The position numbers were made by a program, and so were the translations under genes. From assembly GCA_018806985.1 (NCBI GenBank), contig JADANN010000190.1, positions 62,001 through 126,000 of the forward strand: a stretch of DNA of 64,000 bases. Reading direction: 5' to 3'. Below the pieces are notes generated by a model, which worked only from the letters and a program-made list of their open reading frames with translations, did no database searches and was not told the DNA's origin. Positions 9,601 to 21,647 of this stretch are shown piece after piece (within the stretch, counting starts at the first letter, position 1; every line of letters begins with the position of its first letter). This stretch comes from Angiostrongylus vasorum (Eukaryota; Nematoda; Chromadorea; Rhabditida; Metastrongylidae).

Positions 9601-12600
9601 GATTGTGTGCAGCTTTTTTCGCATCAGAGGCGGACTGTGTGCGGCTGGGTTCGCCTCAGTGGTGGACTGTGTGCGGCTTAGTTCGGCTCAGAGGTGGATT
9701 GTGTGCAGCTTTTTTTCGCATCAGAGGCGGACTGTGTGCGGCTGGGTTCGCCTCAGTGGTGGACTGTGTGCGGCTTAGTTCGGCTCAGAGGTGGATTGTG
9801 TGCAGCTTTTTTCGCATCAGAGGCGGACTGTGTGCGGCTGGGTTCGCCTCAGTGGTGGACTGTGTGCGGCTTAGTTCGGCATCAGAGGGTGGATTAGTGT
9901 GCAGCTTTTTATCGCATCAGAGGCGGACTGTGTGCGGCTGGGTTCGCCTCAGTGGTGGACTGTGTGCAGCTTTTGTTTCGCTCAGAGGCGGACTGTGTGC
10001 GGCTTAGTTCGGCTTCAGAGGGTGGATTGTGTGCAGCTTTTTTCGCATCAGAGGCGGACTGTGTGCGGCTGGGTTCGCCTCAGTGGTGGACTGTGTGCGG
10101 CTTAGTTCGGCTCAGAGGTGGATTGTGTGCAGCTTTGTTTCGCATCAGAGGCGGACTGTGTGCGGCTGGGTTCGCCTCAGTGGTGGACTGTGTGCGGCTT
10201 AGTTCGGCTCAGAGGGTGGATTGTGTGCAGCTTTTTTCGCATCAGAGGCGGACTGTGTGCGGCTGGGTTCGCCTCAGTGGTGGACTGTGTGCGGCTTAGT
10301 TCGGCTCAGAGGTGGATTGTGTGCAGCATTTTTTTCGCATCAGAGGCGGACTGTGTGCGGCTTGGTTGGCTTCAGGGGTGGATTGTGTGCAGCTTTGTTC
10401 GCCTCAGAGGTGGACTGTGTGCGGCTTAGTTCGGCTCAGAGGTGGATTGTGTGCAGCATTTTTTTCGCATCAAGAGGCGGACTGTGTGCGGCTGGGTTCG
10501 CCTCAGTGGTGGACTGTGTGCGGCTTAGTAGGCTTCAGGGATGGATTAGTGTGCAGCTTTTTATCGCATCAGAGGCGGACTGTGTGCGGCTGGGTTCGCC
10601 TCAGTGGTGGACTGTGTGCGGCTGGGTTTCGCCTCAGTGGTGGACTGTGTGCGGCTTAGTTGGCTTCAGGGGTGGATTGTGTGCAGCTTTTATCGCATCA
10701 GAGGCGGACTGTGTGCGGCTGGGTTCGCCTCAGTGGTGGACTGTGTGCGGCTGGGTTTCGCCTCAGTGGTGGACTGTGTGCGGCTTAGTAGGCTTCAGGG
10801 ATGGATTAGGTGCAGCTTTTTATCGCATCAGAGGCGGACTGTGTGCGGCTGGGTTCGCCTCAGTGGTGGACTGTGTGCGGCTTAGTTCGGCTCAGAGGTG
10901 GATTGAGTGCAGCTTTTTTCGCATCAAGAGGCGGACTGTGTGCGGCTTGGTTCGGCTCAGAGGGTGGATTGTGTGCAGCTTTTTTCGCCTCAGAGGTGGA
11001 CTGTGTGCGGCTTGGTTCGGCTCAGAGGGTGGATTGTGTGCAGCTTTTTTCGCATCAGAGGCGGACTGTGTGCGGCTGGGTTCGCCTCAGTGGTGGACTG
11101 TGTGCGGCTTGGTTCGCCTCAGAGGGTGGACTGTGTGCGGCTTAGTTCGGCTCAGAGGTGGATTGTGTGCAGCTTTTTTCGCATCAAGAGGCGGACTGTG
11201 TGCGGCTTGGTTCGGCTCAGAGGTGGATTGTGTGCAGCTTTTTTCGCATCAGAGGCGGACTGTGTGCGGCTGGGTTCGCCTCAGTGGTGGACTGTGTGCG
11301 GCTTAGTTCGGCTCAGAGGTGGATTGTGTGCAGCTTTTTTCGCATCAGAGGCGGACTGTGTGCGGCTGGGTTCGCCTCAGTGGTGGACTGTGTGCGGCTT
11401 AGTTCGGCTCAGAGGTGGATTGTGTGCAGCTTTTTTCGCATCAGAGGCGGACTGTGTGCGGCTGGGTTCGCCTCAGTGGTGGACTGTGTGCGGCTTAGTA
11501 GGCATCAGGGATGGATTAGTGTGCAGCTTTTTATCGCATCAGAGGCGGACTGTGTGCGGCTGGGTTCGCCTCAGTGGTGGACTGTGTGCGGCTGGGTTTC
11601 GCCTCAGTGGTGGACTGTGTGCGGCTTAGTGGGCTCAGGGGTGGATTGTGTGCAGCTTTTTATCGCATCAGAGGCGGACTGTGTGCGGCTGGGTTCGCCT
11701 CAGTGGTGGACTGTGTGCGGCTTAGTTCGGCTCAGAGGTGGATTGTGTGCAGCTTTTTTCGCATCAGAGGCGGACTGTGTGCGGCTGGGTTCGCCTCAGG
11801 GGTGGATTGTGTGCAGCTTTGTTCGCCTCAGAGGCGGACTGTGTGCGGCTTGGTTCGGCTCAGAGGTGGATTGAGTGCAGCATTTTTTCGCATCAAGAGG
11901 CGGACTGTGTGCGGCTTGGTTCGGCTTCAGGGGTGGATTGTGTGCAGCTTTTGTTCGCATCAGAGGCGGACTGTGTGCGGCTTGGGTTCGCCTCAGAGGT
12001 GGACTGTGTGCGGCTGGGTTCGCCTCAGTGGTGGACTGTGTGCGGCTTAGTTCGGCTCAGAGGTGGATTGTGTGCAGCTTTTTTCGCATCAGAGGCGGAC
12101 TGTGTGCGGCTGGGTTCGCCTCAGTGGTGGACTGTGTGCGGCTTAGTTCGGCTCAGAGGTGGATTGTGTGCAGCTTTTTTTCGCATCAGAGGCGGACTGT
12201 GTGCGGCTGGGTTCGCCTCAGTGGTGGACTGTGTGCGGCTTAGTTCGGCTCAGAGGGTGGATTGTGTGCAGCTTTTATCGCATCAGAGGCGGACTGTGTG
12301 CGGCTGGGTTCGCCTCAGTGGTGGACTGTGTGCGGCTTAGTTCGGCTCAGAGGTGGATTGTGTGCAGCTTTTTATCGCATCAGAGGCGGACTGTGTGCGG
12401 CTGGGTTCGCCTCAGTGGTGGACTGTGTGCGGCTTAGTTCGGCTCAGAGGTGGATTGTGTGCAGCTTTTTTCGCATCAGAGGCGGACTGTGTGCGGCTGG
12501 GTTCGCCTCAGTGGTGGACTGTGTGCGGCTTAGTTCGGCTCAGAGGGTGGATTGTGTGCAGCTTTTTTATCGCATCAGAGGCGGACTGTGTGCGGCTGGG

Positions 12601-15600
12601 TTCGCCTCAGTGGTGGACTGTGTGCGGCTTAGTTCGGCTCAGAGGTGGATTGTGTGCAGCTTTTTTCGCATCAAGAGGCGGACTGTGTGCGGCTGGGTTC
12701 GCCTCAGTGGTGGACTGTGTGCGGCTTAGTTTCGGCATCAGAGGTGGATTGTGTGCAGCTTTGTTTCGCATCAGAGGCGGACTGTGTGCGGCTGGGTTCG
12801 CCTCAGTGGTGGACTGTGTGCGGCTTAGTTCGGCTCAGAGGTGGATTGTGTGCAGCTTTTTATCGCATCAGAGGCGGACTGTGTGCGGCTGGGTTCGCCT
12901 CAGTGGTGGACTGTGTGCGGCTTAGTTCGGCTCAGAGGTGGATTGTGTGCAGCTTTTGTTTCGCATCAGAGGCGGACTGTGTGCGGCTGGGTTCGCCTCA
13001 GTGGTGGACTGTGTGCGGCTTAGTTCGGCTCAGAGGTGGATTGTGTGCAGCTTTTTTCGCATCAGAGGCGGACTGTGTGCGGCTGGGTTCGCCTCAGTGG
13101 TGGACTGTGTGCGGCTTAGTTCGGCTCAGAGGGTGGATTGTGTGCAGCTTTTTTCGCATCAGAGGCGGACTGTGTGCGGCTGGGTTCGCCTCAGAGGTGG
13201 ACTGTGTGCGGCTTGGTTCGGCTCAGAGGGTGGATTGTGTGCAGCTTTTTTCGCATCAGAGGCGGACTGTGTGCGGCTGGGTTCGCCTCAGTGGTGGACT
13301 GTGTGCGGCTTAGTTCGGCTCAGAGGGTGGATTGTGTGCAGCTTTTTTCGCATCAGAGGCGGACTGTGTGCGGCTGGGTTCGCCTCAGTGGTGGACTGTG
13401 TGCGGCTTGGTTCGGCTCAGAGGTGGATTGAGTGCAGCATTTTTTCGCATCAAGAGGCGGACTGTGTGCGGCTTGGTTCGGCTTCAGGGGTGGATTGTGT
13501 GCAGCTTTTTATCGCATCAGAGGCGGACTGTGTGCGGCTGGGTTCGCCTCAGTGGTGGACTGTGTGCGGCTTAGTTCGGCTCAGAGGGTGGATTGTGTGC
13601 AGCTTTTTTCGCATCAGAGGCGGACTGTGTGCGGCTGGGTTCGCCTCAGTGGTGGACTGTGTGCGGCTTAGTTCGGCTCAGAGGTGGATTGTGTGCAGCT
13701 TTTTTCGCATCAGAGGCGGACTGTGTGCGGCTGGGTTCGCCTCAGTGGTGGACTGTGTGCGGCTTAGTTCGGCTCAGAGGTGGATTGTGTGCAGCTTTTT
13801 TTCGCATCAGAGGCGGACTGTGTGCGGCTGGGTTCGCCTCAGTGGTGGACTGTGTGCGGCTTAGTTCGGCTCAGAGGTGGATTGTGTGCAGCTTTTTTCG
13901 CATCAGAGGCGGACTGTGTGCGGCTTAGTTCGGCTCAGAGGTGGATTGAGTGCAGCTTTTTTCGCATCAGAGGGTGGACTGTGTGCGGCTTAGTTCGGCT
14001 CAGAGGGTGGATTGTGTGCAGCTTTTTTCGCATCAGAGGCGGACTGTGTGCGGCTGGGTTCGCCTCAGTGGTGGACTGTGTGCGGCTTAGTTCGGCTCAG
14101 AGGTGGATTGTGTGCAGCTTTTTTTCGCATCAGAGGCGGACTGTGTGCGGCTGGGTTCGCCTCAGTGGTGGACTGTGTGCGGCTTAGTTCGGCTCAGAGG
14201 GTGGATTGTGTGCAGCTTTTTTCGCATCAGAGGCGGACTGTGTGCTGGGGTCGCCTCAGTGTGACTGTCGGCATTTCAGAGGTGGATTGTGTGCAGCTTT
14301 TTTCGCATCAGAGGCGGACTGTGTGCGGCTGGGTTCGCCTCAGTGGTGGACTGTGTGCGGCTTAGTTCGGCTCAGAGGTGGATTGTGTGCAGCTTTTTTC
14401 GCATCAGAGGCGGACTGTGTGCGGCTTGGTTCGGCTCAGAGGGTGGATTGTGTGCAGCTTTTTTCGCATCAGAGGCGGACTGTGTGCGGCTGGGTTCGCC
14501 TCAGTGGTGGACTGTGTGCGGCTTAGTTCGGCTCAGAGGTGGATTGAGTGCAGCATTTTTTCGCATCAAGAGGCGGACTGTGTGCGGCTTGGTTCGGCTT
14601 CAGAGGTGGATTGTGTGCAGCTTTTTTCGCATCAGAGGCGGACTGTGTGCGGCTGGGTTCGCCTCAGTGGTGGACTGTGTGCGGCTTGGTTCGGCTCAGA
14701 GGTGGATTGAGTGCAGCATTTTTCGCACAAGAGGCGGACTGTGTGTGGCTTGGTTGGCTTCAGGGGTGGATTGTGTGCAGCTTTTTTCGCATCAGAGGCG
14801 GACTGTGTGCGGCTGGGTTCGCCTCAGTGGTGGACTGTGTGCGGCTTAGTAGGCATCAGGGATGGATTAGGTGCAGCTTTTATCGCATCAGAGGCGGACT
14901 GTGTGCGGCTGGGTTCGCCTCAGTGGTGGACTGTGTGCGGCTTAGTTCGGCTCAGAGGTGGATTGTGTGCAGCTTTTTTCGCATCAGAGGCGGACTGTGT
15001 GCGGCTGGGTTCGCCTCAGTGGTGGACTGTGTGCGGCTTAGTTCGGCTCAGAGGTGGATTGTGTGCAGCTTTTTTCGCATCAGAGGCGGACTGTGTGCGG
15101 CTGGGTTCGCCTCAGTGGTGGACTGTGTGCGGCTTAGTTCGGCTCAGAGGTGGATTGTGTGCAGCTTTTTTCGCATCAGAGGCGGACTGTGTGCGGCTGG
15201 GTTCGCCTCAGTGGTGGACTGTGTGCGGCTTAGTTCGGCTCAGAGGTGGATTGTGTGCAGCTTTTTTCGCATCAGAGGCGGACTGTGTGCGGCTGGGTTC
15301 GCCTCAGTGGTGGACTGTGTGCGGCTTAGTTCGGCTCAGAGGTGGATTGTGTGCAGCTTTTTTCGCATCAGAGGCGGACTGTGTGCGGCTGGGTTCGCCT
15401 CAGTGGTGGACTGTGTGCGGCTTAGTAGGCATCAGGGATGGATTAGGTGCAGCTTTTATCGCATCAGAGGCGGACTGTGTGCGGCTGGGTTCGCCTCAGT
15501 GGTGGACTGTGTGCGGCTTAGTTCGGCTCAGAGGTGGATTGTGTGCAGCTTTTTTCGCATCAGAGGCGGACTGTGTGCGGCTGGGTTCGCCTCAGTGGTG

Positions 15601-18101
15601 GACTGTGTGCGGCTTAGTTCGGCTCAGAGGTGGATTGTGTGCAGCTTTTTTCGCATCAGAGGCGGACTGTGTGCGGCTGGGTTCGCCTCAGTGGTGGACT
15701 GTGTGCGGCTTAGTTCGGCTCAGAGGTGGATTGTGTGCAGCTTTTTTCGCATCAGAGGCGGACTGTGTGCGGCTTGGTTCGGCTCAGAGGTGGATTGTGT
15801 GCAGCTTTTTTCGCATCAGAGGCGGACTGTGTGCGGCTGGGTTCGCCTCAGTGGTGGACTGTGTGCGGCTTAGTTCGGCTCAGAGGTGGATTGTGTGCAG
15901 CTTTTTTCGCATCAGAGGCGGACTGTGTGCGGCTGGGTTCGCCTCAGTGGTGGACTGTGTGCGGCTTAGTTCGGCTCAGAGGTGGATTGTGTGCAGCTTT
16001 TTTCGCATCAGAGGCGGACTGTGTGCGGCTGGGTTCGCCTCAGTGGTGGACTGTGTGCGGCTTAGTAGGCATCAGGGGATGGATTAGTGTGCAGCTTTTT
16101 ATCGCATCAGAGGCGGACTGTGTGCGGCTGGGTTCGCCTCAGTGGTGGACTGTGTGCGGCTTAGTTCGGCTCAGAGGTGGATTGTGTGCAGCTTTTTTCG
16201 CATCAGAGGCGGACTGTGTGCGGCTGGGTTCGCCTCAGTGGTGGACTGTGTGCGGCTTAGTTCGGCTCAGAGGTGGATTGTGTGCAGCTTTTTTCGCATC
16301 AGAGGCGGACTGTGTGCGGCTGGGTTCGCCTCAGTGGTGGACTGTGTGCGGCTTAGTAGGCATCAGGGGATGGATTAGGTGCAGCTTTTATCGCATCAGA
16401 GGCGGACTGTGTGCGGCTGGGTTCGCCTCAGTGGTGGACTGTGTGCGGCTTAGTTCGGCTCAGAGGTGGATTGTGTGCAGCTTTTTTCGCATCAGAGGCG
16501 GACTGTGTGCGGCTGGGTTCGCCTCAGTGGTGGACTGTGTGCGGCTTAGTTCGGCTCAGAGGTGGATTGTGTGCAGCTTTTTTCGCATCAGAGGCGGACT
16601 GTGTGCGGCTGGGTTCGCCTCAGTGGTGGACTGTGTGCGGCTTAGTTCGGCTCAGAGGTGGATTAGTGTGCAGCTTTTATCGCATCAGAGGCGGACTGTG
16701 TGCGGCTGGGTTCGCCTCAGTGGTGGACTGTGTGCGGCTTAGTTCGGCTCAGAGGTGGATTGTGTGCAGCTTTTTTTCGCATCAGAGGCGGACTGTGTGC
16801 GGCTGGGTTCGCCTCAGTGGTGGACTGTGTGCGGCTTAGTTCGGCTCAGAGGTGGATTGTGTGCAGCTTTTTTCGCATCAGAGGCGGACTGTGTGCGGCT
16901 GGGTTCGCCTCAGTGGTGGACTGTGTGCGGCTTAGTTCGGCTCAGAGGTGGATTGTGTGCAGCTTTTTTCGCATCAGAGGCGGACTGTGTGCGGCTTGGT
17001 TCGGCTCAGAGGTGGATTGTGTGCAGCATTTTTTCGCATCAAGAGGCGGACTGTGTGCGGCTTGGTTGGCTTCAGGGGTGGATTGTGTGCAGCTTTTATC
17101 GCATCAGAGGCGGACTGTGTGCGGCTGGGTTCGCCTCAGTGGTGGACTGTGTGCGGCTTAGTTCGCCTCAGAGGGTGGACTGTGTGCGGCTTTGTTCGGC
17201 ATCAGAGGTGGATTGAGTGCAGCTGTTTTTCGCACTCAGAGGCGGACTGTGTGCGGCTTGGTTCGGCTCAGAGGTGGATTGTGTGCAGCTTTTTTCGCAT
17301 CAGAGGCGGACTGTGTGCGGCTGGGTTCGCCTCAGTGGTGGACTGTGTGCGGCTTAGTTCGGCTCAGAGGTGGATTGTGTGCAGCTTTTTTCGCATCAGA
17401 GGCGGACTGTGTGCGGCTGGGTTCGCCTCAGTGGTGGACTGTGTGCGGCTTAGTTCGGCTCAGAGGTGGATTGTGTGCAGCTTTTTTCGCATCAGAGGCG
17501 GACTGTGTGCGGCTGGGTTCGCCTCAGTGGTGGACTGTGTGCGGCTTAGTTCGGCTCAGAGGTGGATTGTGTGCAGCTTTTTATCGCATCAGAGGCGGAC
17601 TGTGTGCGGCTGGGTTCGCCTCAGTGGTGGACTGTGTGCGGCTTAGTTCGGCTCAGAGGGTGGATTGTGTGCAGCTTTTATCGCATCAGAGGCGGACTGT
17701 GTGCGGCTGGGTTCGCCTCAGTGGTGGACTGTGTGCGGCTTAGTTCGGCTCAGAGGGTGGATTGTGTGCAGCTTTTTTCGCATCAGAGGCGGACTGTGTG
17801 CGGCTGGGTTCGCCTCAGTGGTGGACTGTGTGCGGCTTAGTTCGGCTCAGAGGTGGATTGTGTGCAGCTTTTTTCGCATCAGAGGCGGACTGTGTGCGGC
17901 TGGGTTCGCCTCAGTGGTGGACTGTGTGCGGCTTAGTTCGGCTCAGAGGTGGATTGTGTGCAGCTTTTTTTTCGCATCAGAGGCGGACTGTGTGCGGCTG
18001 GGTTCGCCTCAGTGGTGGACTGTGTGCGGCTTAGTTCGGCTCAGAGGTGGATTGTGTGCAGCTTTTTTTCGCATCAGAGGCGGACTGTGTGCGGCTTGGT
18101 T

Positions 18102-18359
18102 CGGCTCAGAGGTGGATTGATTGCAGCATTTTTCGCACAAGAGGCGGACTGTGTGGGTTTGGTTGGCTTCAGGGGTGGATTGTGTGCAGCTTTTTTCACC
18201 TCAGAGGCGGACTGTGTGCGCCTGGGTTCGCCTCAGTGGTGGACAGTGCGGGGTTTGGTTCGCCTCAGAGGGGGGACTGTGTCCGGCCTTGTTCGGCTCA
18301 GAGGTGGATTGAGTGCAGCATTTTTTCGCACAAGAGGCGGACTGTGTGCGGCTTGCTTC
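18102..18359 (+). repeat. Composite variant block V, copy 1
   Basis: About eight units (258 bp) that break the A-B-C pattern: GATTGATTGCAGCA, CGCACAAGAGG, GTGGGTTTGG, TTCACCTCAGAGG, GTGCGCCTGGG, GGACAGTGCGGGG, GTGTCCGGCCTTG (GTCCGG at 18281), GATTGAGTGCAGCA, CGCACAAGAGG and GCTTGCTTCGG. The same order recurs in copies 2 to 4. Confidence 0.85.
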
Positions 18360-21300
18360 GGCTCAGAGGTGGATTGTGTGCAGCTTTTTTTCGCATCAGA
18401 GGCGGACTGTGTGCGGCTGGGTTCGCCTCAGTGGTGGACTGTGTGCGGCTTAGTTCGGCTCAGAGGTGGATTGTGTGCAGCTTTTTTCGCATCAGAGGCG
18501 GACTGTGTGCGGCTGGGTTCGCCTCAGTGGTGGACTGTGTGCGGCTTAGTTCGGCTCAGAGGTGGATTGTGTGCAGCTTTTTTCGCATCAGAGGCGGACT
18601 GTGTGCGGCTGGGTTCGCCTCAGTGGTGGACTGTGTGCGGCTTAGTAGGCATCAGGGGATGGATTAGTGTGCAGCTTTTTATCGCATCAGAGGCGGACTG
18701 TGTGCGGCTGGGTTCGCCTCAGTGGTGGACTGTGTGCGGCTTAGTTCGGCTCAGAGGTGGATTGTGTGCAGCTTTTTTCGCATCAGAGGCGGACTGTGTG
18801 CGGCTGGGTTCGCCTCAGTGGTGGACTGTGTGCGGCTTAGTTCGGCTCAGAGGTGGATTGTGTGCAGCTTTTTTCGCATCAGAGGCGGACTGTGTGCGGC
18901 TGGGTTCGCCTCAGTGGTGGACTGTGTGCGGCTTAGTTCGGCTCAGAGGTGGATTGTGTGCAGCTTTTTTCGCATCAGAGGCGGACTGTGTGCGGCTGGG
19001 TTCGCCTCAGTGGTGGACTGTGTGCGGCTTAGTTCGGCTCAGAGGTGGATTGTGTGCAGCTTTTTTCGCATCAGAGGCGGACTGTGTGCGGCTGGGTTCG
19101 CCTCAGTGGTGGACTGTGTGCGGCTTAGTTCGGCTCAGAGGTGGATTGTGTGCAGCTTTTTATCGCATCAGAGGCGGACTGTGTGCGGCTGGGTTCGCCT
19201 CAGTGGTGGACTGTGTGCGGCTTAGTTCGGCTCAGAGGGTGGATTGTGTGCAGCTTTTTATCGCATCAGAGGCGGACTGTGTGCGGCTGGGTTCGCCTCA
19301 GTGGTGGACTGTGTGCGGCTTAGTTCGGCTCAGAGGTGGATTGTGTGCAGCTTTTTTCGCATCAGAGGCGGACTGTGTGCGGCTGGGTTCGCCTCAGTGG
19401 TGGACTGTGTGCGGCTTAGTTCGGCTCAGAGGTGGATTGTGTGCAGCTTTTTTCGCATCAGAGGCGGACTGTGTGCGGCTGGGTTCGCCTCAGTGGTGGA
19501 CTGTGTGCGGCTTAGTTCGGCTCAGAGGTGGATTGTGTGCAGCTTTTTTCGCATCAGAGGCGGACTGTGTGCGGCTGGGTTCGCCTCAGTGGTGGACTGT
19601 GTGCGGCTTAGTTCGGCTCAGAGGTGGATTGTGTGCAGCTTTTTTCGCATCAGAGGCGGACTGTGTGCGGCTGGGTTCGCCTCAGTGGTGGACTGTGTGC
19701 GGCTTAGTTCGGCTCAGAGGTGGATTGTGTGCAGCTTTTGTTTCGCATCAGAGGCGGACTGTGTGCGGCTTGGGTTCGGCTCAGAGGTGGATTGAGTGCA
19801 GCATTTTTCGCACAAGAGGCGGACTGTGTGCGGCTTGGTTCGGCTTCAGAGGGTGGATTGTGTGCAGCTTTTTTCGCATCAGAGGCGGACTGTGTGCGGC
19901 TGGGTTCGCCTCAGTGGTGGACTGTGTGCGGCTTAGTTCGGCTCAGAGGTGGATTGTGTGCAGCTTTTTTCGCATCAGAGGCGGACTGTGTGCGGCTGGG
20001 TTCGCCTCAGTGGTGGACTGTGTGCGGCTTAGTTCGGCTCAGAGGTGGATTGTGTGCAGCTTTTTTCGCATCAGAGGCGGACTGTGTGCGGCTGGGTTCG
20101 CCTCAGTGGTGGACTGTGTGCGGCTTAGTAGGCATCAGGGGATGGATTAGTGTGCAGCTTTTTATCGCATCAGAGGCGGACTGTGTGCGGCTGGGTTCGC
20201 CTCAGTGGTGGACTGTGTGCGGCTTAGTTCGGCTCAGAGGTGGATTGTGTGCAGCTTTTTTCGCATCAGAGGCGGACTGTGTGCGGCTGGGTTCGCCTCA
20301 GTGGTGGACTGTGTGCGGCTTAGTTCGGCTCAGAGGTGGATTGTGTGCAGCTTTTTTTCGCATCAGAGGCGGACTGTGTGCGGCTGGGTTCGCCTCAGTG
20401 GTGGACTGTGTGCGGCTTAGTAGGCATCAGGGGATGGATTAGTGTGCAGCTTTTATCGCATCAGAGGCGGACTGTGTGCGGCTGGGTTCGCCTCAGTGGT
20501 GGACTGTGTGCGGCTTAGTTCGGCTCAGAGGTGGATTGTGTGCAGCTTTTTTTCGCATCAGAGGCGGACTGTGTGCGGCTGGGTTCGCCTCAGTGGTGGA
20601 CTGTGTGCGGCTTAGTTCGGCTCAGAGGTGGATTGTGTGCAGCTTTTTTCGCATCAGAGGCGGACTGTGTGCGGCTGGGTTCGCCTCAGTGGTGGACTGT
20701 GTGCGGCTTAGTTCGGCTCAGAGGTGGATTGTGTGCAGCTTTTTTCGCATCAGAGGCGGACTGTGTGCGGCTTGGGTTCGGCTCAGAGGTGGATTGATTG
20801 CAGCATTTTTTCGCATCAAGAGGCGGACTGTGTGCGGCTTGGTTCGGCTTCAGAGGGTGGATTGTGTGCAGCTTTTTTCGCATCAGAGGCGGACTGTGTG
20901 CGGCTGGGTTCGCCTCAGTGGTGGACTGTGTGCGGCTTTGGTTCGCCTCAGAGGGTGGACTGTGTGCGGCTTAGTTCGGCTCAGAGGTGGATTGTGTGCA
21001 GCTTTTTTCGCATCAGAGGCGGACTGTGTGCGGCTGGGTTCGCCTCAGTGGTGGACTGTGTGCGGCTTAGTTCGGCTCAGAGGTGGATTGTGTGCAGCTT
21101 TTTTCGCATCAGAGGCGGACTGTGTGCGGCTGGGTTCGCCTCAGTGGTGGACTGTGTGCGGCTTAGTTCGGCTCAGAGGTGGATTGTGTGCAGCTTTTTT
21201 CGCATCAGAGGCGGACTGTGTGCGGCTGGGTTCGCCTCAGTGGTGGACTGTGTGCGGCTTAGTTCGGCTCAGAGGTGGATTGTGTGCAGCTTTTTTCGCA

Positions 21301-21647
21301 TCAGAGGCGGACTGTGTGCGGCTGGGTTCGCCTCAGTGGTGGACTGTGTGCGGCTTAGTTCGGCTCAGAGGTGGATTGTGTGCAGCTTTTTTCGCATCAG
21401 AGGCGGACTGTGTGCGGCTGGGTTCGCCTCAGTGGTGGACTGTGTGCGGCTTAGTTCGGCTCAGAGGTGGATTGTGTGCAGCTTTTTTCGCATCAGAGGC
21501 GGACTGTGTGCGGCTGGGTTCGCCTCAGTGGTGGACTGTGTGCGGCTTAGTTCGGCTCAGAGGTGGATTGTGTGCAGCTTTTTTTCGCATCAGAGGCGGA
21601 CTGTGTGCGGCTGGGTTCGCCTCAGTGGTGGACTGTGTGCGGCTTAG

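Noticed and set aside
20686..20883. Minus-strand open frames of 60-140 codons in the array
   Set aside because: They arise only where indels shift the regular TGA codons out of phase; no independent coding evidence.
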